From: Torreya grandis
Lineage: Eukaryota; Streptophyta; Pinopsida; Cupressales; Taxaceae
Reading direction: 5' to 3'
DNA: 64,000 nucleotides
Assembly (NCBI GenBank): GCA_037957365.1
Contig: JARHVA010008419.1
Coordinates: 207,501 to 271,500 of the forward strand
Shown here: positions 1-12,592 of the stretch, piece by piece
Position numbering within the stretch: position 1 is the stretch's first letter
How the letters are laid out: each line of letters begins with the position of its first letter
Position numbers and translations under genes: made by a program
Notes under the pieces: generated by a model
Told to the model about the DNA's origin: nothing
Databases searched by the model: none
Seen by the model: only the letters and a program-made list of their open reading frames with translations

Positions 1-2268
1 TCTAATCTTCAACCCAAAAATTATGAAAAACTTTAGATTTCATGTAGAAATGCATTTAACTAATATATAACATGAAATTACATAATAATAGATCATACTA
101 CATACCAGGTGAGGGTTTAAGGAAAACTGAGATAATGAAAATGAGAAACCAAATTTAATTTGAAGATTTAATTCTACAAACAAATAACATTGGCACATCT
201 ATAGGCAAAGCAAAGGAAATGATCTAAATATATAATCCCTAAATCAACCTAGCACAAGCACAAGTTAAAAAATTTGCATTCATATTATCACATCTATAAT
301 TCATGAAAAGCATTCAAGTCTGAACATCAAAATGAAAAAAACTAATAAATCAACCATGATAGACATCATAGACAAATATTTGACAAATTGTATAGAATTT
401 CTTGATTATACTACTTGCTCCAAGTTTATAAAGTAATTTTGGATATAAGAAATCTCTCATTATTTATTAAAATGACAAAAACTCCTTTTATAGGTTGTGA
501 GAGCAACCTCTAAGATATTTTAAGTCAGCCATTTTCAAATGGAACTCAAACACGTGTCTAAGATAAGTGTCCCTTTACAATGACAATAGAATCAATGACC
601 TTGTTTAACTATGACTCACATATAGGCCACATGATCTATAAGCTACACATGCCTTTACAAAATAATAATACTTTTAAAAATATTACATAAGCTTAGTTAC
701 CAAAGGAATATTCCTTACCTAACTAACTATGCATTTGATGACAATCTAACTCAAGTTCCAAAAATATATTTTAATGTGAGTTATTTGCTTATGTGGCAAT
801 GCCATGCCATTCTATTTATTAACTAAAGATGTAACTATTAAACATAGGACATGTATCAACACCTCATTAGGTTAATATATTTTAATATTCCACCTAGGCT
901 CACATCATCAAATCATCCTTGCCTAAATGAACATGCTTTGTCGATCTATTTTTGCATGATTAAATGCAAGTGTGCCACTTGGTAACTCTATGGGATATCT
1001 GAGATATTTGGCATTTGATTCCATCACTCATCATTGATATCAATCTATGAGCTCAAAAAATTATGCCACATGGTATCATCTTATGAGATATAGGCTTTTT
1101 TATCACTCAGGTGCTATCACACCATATAGAAGCTCCTTATTCAATTTGAGCTCTATTGAAAGGTCCATCTTCATTCATGTCATTGATCTACTAGATTCAT
1201 AATCTATGGTGATCCATTTGTTACTTTCTTTATACATAAACTTGATTGTGGACCATCGATCTACTAGATCATTATCCAAGATTGTGGCACTTGTCACTTT
1301 CATATTTCTTCTCAGTAGATTTGACTTCTTGATTCATGATCTCTATTCGATCTTTGGTGCTTGAGTTAACATGTACCATAGATCTTTCTCTTGATTTTTT
1401 TACTCACACTCTCCATTAGATATTATAGATACCCACTGATATGGTGACACTTATCACTCTGATGTTGCTCTTAGATCCTTTTGATCCTTCAACTTTGATC
1501 TTGCATCATTTCATCATCTCCACCTAAGCAAATGTGAATTGTCGATCCTTTCCTTGACTTTTAACTTGACATATGGGTCGTTGATTCTCTATTGAATATC
1601 CAAGATCTTTCCACCTAAAATATTCATGTTAGTTCATTCCTATAGGTAATTATAGTTAAGTTAATCCTTGAGAAACATAAATAACTTCTAAAGTTTTTAT
1701 ATTATGGTTTTACTCATATTGGTAAACATGATAAAACTTTAGGATTTTAAGTTGAGTTCTAAAACATAATAAAGGGGACCCCATGAATGATAAAAGACAT
1801 GGCATAAAAATTTTATACCAATGTTTGAGTTGTATTAATAAATATGACTATGACTTAGGATAAAGTTTAAAATAAGTCCATAATATGATAAAGTGCTCTT
1901 GCTTAAAATCGATCCAACTTAAAATTGAATTTGAATTAGAAGGTCTAGGTTAAAAACACATTAAGCCCTAGATTTGGTAATTGTTCACCCAAATAGGATC
2001 CCATTAAGTATATAACATATAAACACCAATAATAGTTATTATTAATATTTAGATATAAATTAACAAGGATTATACAAATATGGGAAATAAGGCTAGGTGA
2101 GAGCCAGGGGTGGATGAATTTCAAATGTAAGATGCCACTTGGTTAGATATCTTCAATTTGAAATTCATCTACACTTTATTATCCTATTTTTCAATTTTAG
2201 ATCATAAATTTGCATGATTTGAATCAAGGGTCCCCATTTTAAGAAATGGGGATATGTTGACCTTAACA
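1..2268 (-). repeat. 3' LTR of element A, cut by window edge
   Basis: It aligns with 6219-8413 almost from the first base: the stretch with gagataatgaaaatgagaaa occurs in both copies. It ends on the plus strand with ...ttgaccttaaca, which is TGTTAAGG... on the minus strand, the expected TG start. By comparison with the complete copy about 0.3-0.36 kb is missing to the left of the window. Confidence 0.85.
551..556. promoter_or_regulatory. G-box (CACGTG) in LTR of element A
   Basis: The palindrome CACGTG sits in the context cacgtgtct...agataagtgtccc. The same box, with its surroundings, is present in the other LTR at 6703-6708. G-boxes bind plant bZIP and bHLH factors, so this may have been part of the LTR promoter. 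Function is inferred only from the motif and its presence in both copies. Confidence 0.45.
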
Positions 2269-3548
2269 AATGGTAACTTCTGGGGAAACATAGTAATATA
2301 TTAGAATTCAGAGACTTTAGTCTAGACTAATTACTAGGATACTTATTATATATGATTAGATACCATAGTTAAGATAAATTCATGATTAAAACAATTCTTA
2401 CTCATGCAATATTGGGATAAAATATAAAAAATAAGCCATGGTATGTGTGTACTCTTTGAATTGACTTACTCTTTACCATGGGATCTAGGGAACAACTTCT
2501 ATATTTAATGACTTTAACCATTAACACTAACTTATAACAAACTTGGATTTGCATTAAGGATCATTTTTTAGCTCAAATAAGGCTTAGGAATTTCTCTACT
2601 TATAGATATGCATCCATAGCCCTGACAAAGATGCCTTTGGCTTCACTCAAGGCCTTGATCCACTACTATCTAGGTGTCCATATCCCTAGTCAAGATTACT
2701 AGAATCATCTTTACTTAAAAATCTCTTGAATTTTTCAATAAAGATCTTATTTTTGTATTTTTCAAATCATTTTTAAATATATATAAAAGGTTGGGAAGTA
2801 TGTTAAATAGGTTTTAAGATTAGGTCAAGTGTTTTGATCTTTAGATAATCATCTTTGGCTATGAACTTTGTCTTAGGAAATAATGTTTATTAAGTGAAAA
2901 CATGACTGCATTTCAATAATCCAAGATTTCATCTGACATGTCTAATTCTTATTAGAATCAAGCATATATTATAACAAGGCTTAAAATATCAATTAACAAA
3001 TAAGCTATCTATTAATAATTTTTAGTTTCTCCAAACTATAACATTAAGCTCACATTTCAAAAATCCATGATCAACCAATGTTGAGAAGTCATACCTGCAT
3101 TTTTGAATTATGAAGTTATTGAGTAATTAGGTGAACTTTGAGCTGAGGTATATCCAAAAGGACTTATTTAGAATCAAGGAAAAAATAAAATAAATTAAAC
3201 AAAACAAACACAAATCAAAATAAATATAAGGAAAAAAATATTTACAAACAATACTTACAAATAACAGACATGAAAATAAACTAATTTAAAACATACCTAA
3301 ACTAACTACACAAAGAACTTACCTAAAATATCAAATGGAAAGTTATTTAAACTACTACATAACTTTTAAATATGATTTCTTCCTTTTAATGGCCTCTTCT
3401 TGTGGATAGGATCACTTATGTGTTCATGTCTTATGTGTGATGTATCTTGATTCCTTGTCTCCATTTTCTAGTACCTAGATTGAAGATATGGATATAAAAT
3501 CCAATTATATTCTTCCAAAATCCTTATATTTTTCATCAAGAGTGATAA
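2269..3548. other. Element A, 3' internal stretch, no coding seen
   Basis: AT-rich DNA between the end of the gag remnant and the 3' LTR. On the minus strand I do not see a clear polypurine tract beside the LTR; the best purine run there is on the wrong strand. No reverse transcriptase or integrase motif was found in any frame. Confidence 0.6.
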
Positions 3549-5175
3549 TTATCCTTCATTCATAGTTTTATAATGACTTATATCATTCTCATTAAATGAT
3601 GGCATCTCATCTAGTATTCTTAGACTGATGTCTTCATTAAGTTCGGCTTGAGGTGGAGATGAACTACCAATCTTTGCACCAAAACTTTCCAAGTCATCCA
3701 AAAAGGATACTTCATCATGATCGACTAAAAGGGCATGAAATTTATTTGGAACCTTACCATTTGAATAATTTTGATCACATACTTCCAAAATTTTGATGGG
3801 GTCATATGGAAGTCCCTGATCTACTATACTTGCTTCATCTTCATCTTCTCTAAAAAATGGCATCTATTCTACACAATCGAGTTCCAACTCATCTTTCTTT
3901 GGGATCTATAGAATAATTTTTTTAGCTAGGAATACCTAAATTTATTTCAATAAATCTTGGTATAATTTTTGCCAATGATCACCTTCTTCATGAGTACTCT
4001 CTATTTTAGTAATAACCTCATACTAATTATCCTCACAACTATCATTTAAAGAGAGGCCAACTTGTATCTGACCTTGTCCATGGGGCTATTCATCTTGAAT
4101 ATATATTCCTTCTCATAGAACATCTTTAGGGTCATTTTCTTCTTCAAATAGAAAATTAAAAGCCTCTACCATGAGAGTGGTTTTGAATGATTTAGATGTC
4201 ATTGCAAAGCTAGATGTCTCTACAAAATTGTCTTGATTAAGCAAAATTTCATATGTATATGATTTGAAAACATTAAAATGATCAGATAGACCTATATCAT
4301 AAATATTCATTTCATGTACATCCTGAGATGACCTATTATTTTTGATATCATTAAAACTATTTTTAGGTCTATTAAACTTTTGAGAAACATAGTTTATGCT
4401 AGAGTTTTCCCTTGAATTTCCCACTTAATTTTGAAACTAAAGGAAATCAATGTCGAAATTTTATACCATATTATGTATGGATTCATTCTCATTCTCTAGT
4501 GATTATAAGTTATGAACTTGATTGTTATTACTAGTGGTTGGCATTAAAGCTCTTTGTTCTTGTGGATGAAATTTGTTTGTACAATTATTCAAGAACCCCA
4601 CATTTTGGCAAGGATGGGCATGTTTTAAGGGCAATTGGTTTAAGACTGGTGTTTGATTTAAGGTAGGAACATTATAATTGGAATTAAGAATGAAATTAAA
4701 TGTAATTAAATTGAGATTAATATTTGGGATAACATATACAAGATGACCTTGAGGTTGCATTTGATCATTGATTATTATAGCTTCAACATAGGCCAAGTCC
4801 AAGGTGTTTATGACTCTAATAGACCTTTTAAGAAACATAGAAGTCATGGGATCCAAAGCATCCTTATAGATATTTAAGGCTAGAGCCTCTTCAAGTCTAT
4901 AAGGAGTTAAGCTTCTACTAAAAATCTTATGTAATCTAACATTAAAGGCTATTATGGGCTCATTAGGATCTCTTTTAATTATGGCAAACTATTAGTACAA
5001 GACACAAAAGACTAATGATTTTGCCAAATTGGTCAATAAAGTAATAATTAGAGTTATTCCAATTGATAATGTAGTTATCAAGTAGGTTAAGGAACCATTC
5101 ATATGGAACATCTTTAAAATTAAATGGAAATAATCTACATGATAAATCTTCATGAACTACATTGATAAGTCTCAA
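3549..5175 (-). pseudogene. Ty3/gypsy-type gag, decayed
   Basis: The right-hand segment (4975-5175) carries RLFPFNFKDVPYEWFLNL, then a Trp-Asn stretch and IDQFGK. This is the core pattern of the retrotransposon gag (capsid) domain, PF03732, in which a L-F-P-x-T/N-L segment precedes an E/D-W-[FY] motif and a final F-x-x-[KR]F. Three further open segments to its left (4503-4856, 4113-4424, 3549-3863) share one reading frame with each other and are separated by stops. The first is in another frame, so there is at least one frameshift. The later segments are Asn/Ser-rich and show no zinc knuckle that I recognise. Gag would have formed virus-like particles in the cytoplasm. The true start, probably above 5175, is not visible. 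Confidence 0.72.
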
Positions 5176-5834
5176 AGTATCCTTAAAGAATTTAACATGT
5201 TATTTAGTCATGACAACATTATTAGGAATAAAAAAGATAAAGACCTTTCATTATTTCTTAGTAAGTCATGTACCTAGCTAGACATATTGATAGAAGATCC
5301 ACCTAACCATGCCATACCTTGATGAGGATCTTACTTGTGGTAGTTCCAGCTTTTAAAATCTTCAATATATTTAAAACATGATGTATCAACTTTATATTTG
5401 AAAATATAAATGATTAGACTGGTATGTTAAGCCAATTTTTTCACAAATACATGTAAATCACAAGTATCTTTAAATAAATAAGCTTAAAGATACATTTAAA
5501 CTGATGAATGAGAGAGATCTTTACACTTATAAGTTAAAATAAACCTAAACACGTAAATAATCAATCAATACTTGATCAAAACTACTATCACTAACCTTAA
5601 ACATGGTAGATTTAAAAGTTTAATCTACCTTTGCAACACTTACCCATGAATATTCAAATAATATCAATCTTTAACTAAAATAATCCCAAAGACTAGTCTA
5701 AAACCATGAATATCAGTGTTCTTTACACAACTGAGCTAAGAATAACACAAATATGAAAATAATTAATTAATCTTTAAATAAAATTTACTAAAATTAGCAA
5801 AGATATTTCAAATTAAAAAATCTTTAGCTTAAAC
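5176..5834 (-). other. Element A leader, between PBS and gag
   Basis: About 0.66 kb between the primer-binding site and the recognisable gag core. The N-terminal part of gag probably lies here, but stops in all frames prevent a start call. Confidence 0.5.
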
Positions 5835-5850
5835 CCTCCTTCTAGCACCA
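5835..5850 (-). other. Primer-binding site of element A
   Basis: On the minus strand this reads TGGTGCTAGAAGGAGG, starting nine bases after the CAACA end of the 5' LTR. It has the TGG start expected of a match to a tRNA 3' CCA end, and it fixes the element's orientation as minus. I do not name the tRNA, since that needs a comparison with plant tRNA 3' ends. Confidence 0.6.
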
Positions 5851-5859
5851 ATTTTCCCT

Positions 5860-8413
5860 TGTTGATACACCTAAATGTATCATCAGGTTCATATAGTGTT
5901 TAAGAAACACTTCTCATTTTTGGATTCAAATAATCCATTTCATGAGTTGTTGGTTGTGATCTTCCTAAGATATGTGGTGGAGTAGTGGCCAAGCTAAATG
6001 ACTTTTTTATAAAATGAACATGTAAATGGTTGTTGGGAACAACCGTGGTCCTAAAACCTTGTGAAGATGAATGTGATCTAAACTAAAGCCAATGAGTGAT
6101 GTCCAAAACCTAAAATGTAAACCCTAAGTTAACATGTATATTTATAATGGTAAGCTAAACTAAAGTGATTTGGTCAAAAAAGAGCAAAAAGGAGGGTAAG
6201 GCAGAAAGAAGGTATTTTTGATCTTTAACCTAGACATTATGATAAAATTTATATTTCATCTAGACATGCATTTGACCAATATATAGCATGAAATTACATA
6301 ATAAAAGATCCTACTACATAGTAGGTGAGGGTCTACGGAAAAGTGAGATAATGAAAATGAGAAACCATATTTAATTTGAAGATTTAATTCTATGAACAAA
6401 GAACACTAGCACATTTGTAAATAAAGAAAAGGAAATGAACTAAATCTATAGTCCTTCAATCAACCTAGCATAAACACAAGTTAACAACTCTACATTCATA
6501 TTTACACATCTAGAATTCATGAAAACCATTCAATTCTAAACATTATAACCAAAAAATTGAGGAAGCAACCATGATAGAAAACACACAGATAAATATTGGA
6601 CAAAATTCATAGAATTCCTTACTTGTAATACTTACTCCAAGTTTACAATGTAATTTTGGCTCTAAGATAATTTAAGTTAACCATTTTCAAATGGAACTTA
6701 GACACGTGTCCAAGATAAGTGTCCCTTTATGATCATAATAGAATGAATTAACTTATTTAAATGGGACTCACATATATGCCACATGCTTTATAAGCTGCAT
6801 ATCCCTTTAAAAAATAATATTTATTTTCCAAATATTACACAATCTTAGTTACCAAAGGAATATTCCTTACCCAAGTAACTATGCATATGATGACACTCTA
6901 ACTCAAGTGCCAAAAAGATATTTCAAGGTGATATGTTTGCCTATGTGGCAATGCCATGTCATTATGTTTATTAGATAAAAATGTGACCATTACCCCTAGG
7001 ACATGTGTCAACACTTAATTGGGTCAAGATCTTTGAAAAGTCCACTTAAGCTCACACTGTCAGATCATCCTCACCTAGACAAATGCACTCTATCAATCTA
7101 TTTCTACATGGTTGAATTCAAGCATGCCACTAGGCAGCTCCACAAGCTCTCTGACCTCTTTGGGCTTTGACTCCATCGCTCATTTTAAATCTCTATCTCT
7201 GAGCTCATGAGATTATGCCACATGACAACATCTTATGAGCTTTAGGTTCTTTTATTTCTCAAGCATTATTGTGCCATGTGGAATATCCTCACTCAATTTG
7301 AGATCTATTAAAAATTCCATCTTCATTCACACCATCAATCTATTAGATGTATGATCGATGATGAACCATCAATTAATTTCATTATACATAACCTTGAATG
7401 TGGATCATCTATTAGCTATATCATTAGCCTATATCATAACACTTTTCACTTTATTATTTCTCATTAGTAGCTTTGACTTATTAACTCAGTGATTGAGTTA
7501 ACATGCATTGTAGATCTTTCCCTTGACTTTTTGACTCACGTTCTCTATTGGATATTTAGGCTGCTCACTAAGATGTTGAAACTTATCACTCTTATGATGC
7601 TCTTATAACATTTTGACCTTTCAAATTTGATCTTGCTTCATTAATTCTTCTCTTCAAGAGAAAACATGAACCATCGATCCTTTCCTTGACTTAGTAACTT
7701 TTAACTTGACACACGGGTAATTGATTCTCTCTTGAAGCTCCAAGATCTCACCACCTAGCATATTCATGTTGGTTCCATCTTATAGGCAATGAAAGTTATG
7801 TTAATCCTTGGAAAACATAAATAACCTAAGTTAAATTTTTTAGATTATGGTTTTATTTGTGTTGGCAAACATGATAAAACCTTAGGATTTTAAGCTAAGT
7901 TCTGAAACATAATAAAGGGGACCCTATGAATGATAAAATATATGGCATACATATTTTAGACCAAGGTTTGAGTTGTATTAATAAATAAAACTAAGAATTA
8001 GGCTAAAGTTTAAACTAAGTTTATAATATGATAAAGTTATCCCACGTAAAGTTGATCCTACTTAAAATTGAATTTGAATTACAAGGTCTAGGTTAAAAAC
8101 ACATTAGGCCTTGGATCTGGTCATTGTTCACCTAAATAGGATCCCATTAGGTCTATAATATAGAAACATCAACAACAATTACTAAAAATAGCTGCAGAGA
8201 AATTAAAAAGGGTTATGCAAATATGGGAAAAAAGGCTAGGTGAGAGCCAGGGGTGGATGACTTTTAATTTTAAGATCCCACTTGGTTAGATATCTTCAAT
8301 TTGAAGTTCATTTACACCTGAATCTCCTATTTTTCAATTTTATAGCATCAATTTGCATGATATGAAATAAGGGTCACCATTTTTAGAAATAAGGGTATGT
8401 TGAACTCAATACA
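5860..8413 (-). repeat. 5' LTR of element A, complete
   Basis: The LTR is 2554 bp. On the plus strand it begins TGTTGATACACC and ends CTCAATACA, so on the minus strand it has TG...CA ends. It is homologous to 1-2268 over the whole shared length, with small indels. Both copies share gagccaggggtggatga near the end. The flanking bases to the right are tccca; their partner lies outside the window. Confidence 0.85.
6703..6708. promoter_or_regulatory. G-box (CACGTG), second LTR copy
   Basis: Within gacacgtgtccaagataag, the same place in the LTR as the box at 551-556. It is a CpG-containing palindrome kept in both LTRs of a CpG-poor, decayed element. Confidence 0.45.
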
Positions 8414-9879
8414 TCCCATTGATTGGATCCTTAATTAGTATACACATTTGTTCAAATAGTTTTAATAAATAAATATATAGAATCCATTATTAAAAAAATA
8501 AATAATTAGGAACTAAGAATAAAATGATTACTAGTATACATATTTTCATATGTTATTTATCACATACTTTGTAGATTACATATACTTTCTTTATACACAT
8601 GTATTTCATGATATACGTGAGTGACATGCAAGACACACATACACATTATACATAGATACAAATATGTTGGAATTTTATATACCAGGGGTCCATGCTAATG
8701 ATGAATGAATATTCTTATAAATTTAAATGATTATAAGTTATATTTGTATATAACCTCTCCATTTACCATGCTAAATTAAAATGATTCTATGCACATGTCT
8801 TTCTATTTCCCATAATTTATGTATTTCTAAATGGATATGTTATTTTACTATGTTATGAAATTGAGATACATCACTAAGTTAGACTAGAGTGACTTGTTCT
8901 ATTCCTCATTTATTTTTTTTCTCTTTGATGATAGGATATTCCTTACTTGTATATTATGTGAATCATCTTGGAATTATTTTTTAAGACATTCATTTCCCTT
9001 GTGTTCAGGCCTTTGGCCTTGTTTTATTGTGACATCATTAATTTACACTTTTTATAGCTATTTAACCTTATCTATTATGACATATTTATGTCCCTTTCTG
9101 GTATCCCCTTGGCCTCATTTTTATGACACATTCATTTCCTTTATATGAATCTAATGGAATTATGCAAGGAATTCAATTTTATTGTGTGTGCTTATATTAT
9201 GTGCATCATCACCATGACACTAACTTTTGATAGTTTTTAGCTTATTAAGTTTATGTAATTATTGGGTGTTAAGATACATGTCACATACCTCCTCATTTTT
9301 TTGTGGTGCCATGACTCATATAATGCATATTTTATTGTTTAATCTTACTTAGTAAATTTATTAGTAATAATTTATATTATGTACCTAATTGATACAAAAT
9401 AAATAAATACATACACACATAAATATTGAAATAAAAAGCTATGCCTTAAATCATATATGTTTCAAACATGCCTTGATGACACATACATTACTATTATGAC
9501 ACATTATCCACATGTTGGGATGATCCTACATGGTTATATATTTATATACATAACATTTCACAATTAACTCATTTTTAGATGAGTGACTCTTGGGCTACAT
9601 CCATCACCTTAGAAAGTATCATATTAGTTTTATTTTCATATATACTAAGCCACTATGAAAATAAAATTTAGATTTTTGGAAATAACATAATATTTAAAAA
9701 TTTCACAGTGGTTAAAATATTAGATTAGGAAAAATATATATAGACTACAAACACATTTTAAGGCATATATCAAGCATATGTACTAAATTTACAAGGATGT
9801 ACTTGAGTTCAAATTTTTGATTCCATTATCCCTAACTAGAGTTTAAAATAATAAAGGATGGAAATTCATGATTAACAAA
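8414..9879. other. AT-rich spacer, nothing identified
   Basis: There is no recognisable coding, RNA or repeat boundary. The 84-codon open frame at 8894-9148 is Phe/Leu-rich and built on loosely repeated T-rich phrases such as ttatgacacattcatt. I take it as chance. Low-level self-similarity around gacacat words is the only structure noted. Confidence 0.5.
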
Positions 9880-10293
9880 ATAATTAACACAAAAACTCAT
9901 GTTTACCAACCTAGTTATGGCCTCCGTAGCAACATCAAAGGCTATGAGATAGCCAATTGTCTTGGATACACTAATCATCAAATATTATTCCAAAAATTTC
10001 ATTAAAATTATAGGAAGTCTAACATATATTGACATTATTTTTATGCCTTACATGTCTGGGTTGAATCACAGTTTCCATTTCTTAAAGAAATAAGATCTTC
10101 CTAAGAACCAAGGACCTCTAACCAATATTCCAGCATAGTCATATTCATTATTAATATATATGAAAAATAATCTATTAGAAATTTCAAATATATATAAATG
10201 ACATTTTTTCATCCACTTTATTTGTACCCATTTTATAAAAACATGTATATTAAGACTCACACCTAAAAACTTCCTCACAATAACACAAACCAT
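9880..10293 (-). pseudogene. Plant LINE ORF1, DUF4283 fragment
   Basis: The open segment 10066-10293 reads ...IKWVQIKWMKKCHLYIFEIS, then YAGILVRGPWFLGRSYF and KKW. This is the DUF4283 pattern of plant LINE ORF1 proteins: W-x-x-K, a hydrophobic strand, then G-P-W-F-x-G-R and a final K-x-W. The reading can be followed past stops to about 9880 (YVRLPIILMKFLE, then ISVSKTIGYLIAFDVATEA), which matches the next DUF4283 strand block with its V-R-L-P motif. ORF1 proteins bind RNA and accompany the element RNA. The fragment stands alone: no ORF2 follows on the minus strand, and LINE B nearby is on the opposite strand. It is therefore a separate, truncated insertion. Confidence 0.78.
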
Positions 10294-11074
10294 TCTAGTC
10301 TAGGCTCTCTTTATTATGAAATTTAGGACTAAAATATGAAATCATTTTACATATTTGGTTATAATAAGTTATTAATTAGGCTGAATATCTTCCTAGTTTA
10401 CATTATTTACTTTTAATTTATTTGCCTAATAGAACATACCTTGACATCCTTCAATAAAACCCATGGGCTTAACTTAACCTTAAGTTTTATCCACTCTCAA
10501 ACTTAGATCAACTATTTTCTGATCATCTCTGACTAAAGGTCCAACTTCTATCCCTAGATATACTTGTATCATCCCATGACCATACCCATCACCCTTTTCC
10601 TACTTAGAGTCCTAATTCAAAAATTCACCATTCTCCATTTTTTTACACCTCTCAATGTTCCTCATTATTATATTAAATAATTAAAATGTTGGGTGGTAAA
10701 CACTTTTATTAAACTAGAGATATGAACCAAAGTAATAACATGGAGGAACACCTTATAATGTATATCGATAATGTTTATCAATTGATACTAGGGGTGGGTC
10801 TAAGTTGATAATGTATGTTGATTAATCCATATTTGATGCACCCTATTGTGTTTTACTTGGTCTACATGGAAAAATGTGGCCCTTACCTCAATCTATCCAC
10901 ATGGCCACTTATTGAAAATTTACTCATGTAGTTAATGAGAATGGAACTTGGTTTGATGACTACAAACTACTTGTACCTCACCAATAAACCAAACTCTTGA
11001 TTAATTTTTAGGATATAAAATGAAATATCGTTCCCATTTTGGAGTGAAAAAGTAAATAATTTCCTTCTTCCTAC
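10294..11074. other. Unassigned spacer between two LINE remnants
   Basis: AT-rich DNA with no motif I can defend. Its right part may be the upstream reverse transcriptase region of LINE B, too decayed to follow. Confidence 0.45.
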
Positions 11075-11779
11075 TTAGGGATGTTTCTCTTTAGTGGTAT
11101 AATTCCTCAAAAATATTAGAATATGTTATTAGAAAGTTTTAAAAAAATTAACATGAAAAGGTTAGATTTTATCTCAAGTGAGAAAGTTGATGGTCATAAA
11201 GAGTACCCATCAAAGTCTACCAATTTATCTTATGTCCATGTTCAAAATTCCTAAGTATATAGTTGAGAAGACAAAGAATATTAAAAGAATATTTTTATGT
11301 TATACTTATGAATTAAAAAATAGACTTCCTTTGGTTGCTTGGGAGAGGGTATGTAGCCCCAATAAATATGATGGACTTGGTTTAATAATGATGAATATGA
11401 TGAGTATAACCCTTATAGCCAAGTTGTGGTAGAATTTTATCAAGGAGTCAAATAATGGACAAGTATATTACAAGATAAATATTTGAAATATAAAGAGGAC
11501 ACACATTTCCTCTATGCAGCTAAATTTGTTAAATGATCTTACTTCTATAATATTTTAGTGAGTAGTAGAAATATTGTAGAAAATCAAATATTGGGATTGG
11601 AAATAAGGTGAGATTATGCAAGGACTATTAGTTGTTTTAATGAAATTTGATTTGTCTTAAACCTTGGAACCAAAATCCATCTACATATTCAAAGGAAATA
11701 TTGTATAAAAGCTATTGACTACATTAATTAAGTAAAGAGAGGAAGGATTTGAAAACATATGGATGTGAATAATATTTAT
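11075..11779 (+). mobile_element. LINE B, left half (ORF2 fragment)
   Basis: This is the downstream part of a plant LINE ORF2, ending exactly where Tat element C begins. The continuation (zinc-finger-like region and RNase H) is found beyond the other end of C at 37972-39230, in the same orientation. Together they form one LINE cut in two by C. The 5' part of ORF2 (endonuclease and main reverse transcriptase motifs) was not found to the left, so the LINE was 5'-truncated or is too decayed there. Confidence 0.75.
11178..11432 (+). pseudogene. LINE B reverse transcriptase, C-terminal part
   Basis: Codes for KLMVIKSTHQSLPIYLMSMF, then KIPKYIVEK, a stretch ending in RIFLCY, and RLPLVAWERVCSPNKYDGLG. 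This is the classical tail of plant LINE reverse transcriptase: a K-L-x-L-I-K-S block, S-[IL]-P-I-Y-x-M-S-x-F-K-x-P, R-x-F-L-W, then P-L-V-x-W-x-x-[IV]-C-x-P-K-x-x-G-G-L-G. The Trp of FLW and one Gly are changed (FLC, DGLG). A frame-shifted upstream stretch to about 11075 (NMLLESFKKIN) fits the block just before. The enzyme would have copied element RNA at a nicked chromosomal site. The piece is inactive without its catalytic part. Confidence 0.85.
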
Positions 11780-11780
11780 A

Positions 11781-12592
11781 TGCACCTAAATATTCTCACC
11801 CTAATAATCCCACTAATTTTGTTAATTTAACCCATAATCACATTCCCTTGCCAATTGATTAATATCCTAGTTCCTAAATAATATCCCCCACATCTCACAA
11901 GATTTACTCTACCATCATAACTAATTAATCACCTTCATTAGCCAACTAACTAAGCATACTTATCCACTAACCTACTCATTAACCCACTTTCCAATTTAAA
12001 AATAGCTTTTATTCTCCTACCCATCTACCACCCTACTAAACTATCCTTTCTTCACCCCTACTCCCTAATGGAGATTCTAGAATTGGATAATTCTATAACA
12101 TCCTTTAATTTGATCCTTATCCTCTATAATAATCTACTCCAGAGGTTTCCAAGGAATTAAAAATTACTTGGAAAATCCCCAACCATTGATCTCAATGAGA
12201 TTAATATTAAATTTTAGCCATTAGTTTTCCCTCCCATGGATTATATAAACAAGCCATACCTCTATGAAAAACTAACTTGAAACTTAGAATCCTTGAGAGA
12301 ATACTTGTCACCATTCTTACATTCTCATACCCTTACCAAAGCCAGCAATAATCCCTCAAGAATTCATTGAAGCCATTATCAAGCTCAATAAAACAATCAA
12401 AAAATCCACTCATTTTGCATTCAAAATGGGTTTGACAATCTTGGAAGGGAGATATAAGAGACAAGAGGATGGTAAGTGATGATAATGTAAGTATCTAATT
12501 GTCTATTTATCCTTTTCTTTGAAGTTGTTTTGATTTTAGGTTTTTATTTTTAAAATTAGTAATATAGGAATATTCCAAAATACAATCAAACA
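11781..12592 (+). repeat. 5' LTR of Tat element C
   Basis: It is 812 bp, TGCACCTAAAT ... CAATCAAACA, and aligns end to end with 37154-37963 (about 85 % by eye). Just downstream is tttggaaatcatagtggg, which has the TTTGG start of a primer-binding site but only a weak likeness to the usual Tat one. Confidence 0.85.
12241..12250 (+). promoter_or_regulatory. TATA box of LTR C
   Basis: ttatataaac, followed by aagccatacc. The same box is kept in the 3' LTR at 37612-37620. It would place transcription start about 30 bases downstream, near 12275. The box inside an LTR with intact flanking sequence supports a pol II promoter. Confidence 0.6.

Larger units (their letters stand above)
1..8413 (-). mobile_element. 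Gag-only LTR retrotransposon A
   Basis: Two long direct repeats (1-2268 and 5860-8413) bound a 3.6-kb internal region, so this is an LTR retrotransposon whose left LTR runs off the window. Read on the minus strand the LTRs begin TGT and end CAACA, and a primer-binding-type sequence lies just inside the right LTR. The only coding trace is a Ty3/gypsy-type gag on the same strand. I see no protease, reverse transcriptase, RNase H or integrase motif in any frame. That is the architecture called TR-GAG, a non-autonomous element that would need another element's pol. The LTR copies differ at many positions (about 80-85 % alike by eye), so the insertion is old. The left target duplication lies outside the window and cannot be checked. 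Confidence 0.82.

Noticed and set aside
2269..2290. tggtaacttctgggg after the left LTR of A as a plus-strand primer site
   Set aside because: The gag frames and a better TGG site at 5835-5850 are on the minus strand, so this would contradict the orientation.
8894..9148. 84-codon open frame, Phe/Leu-rich, membrane-like
   Set aside because: It comes from T-rich, loosely repeated DNA, has no homologous pattern and no promoter or partner.
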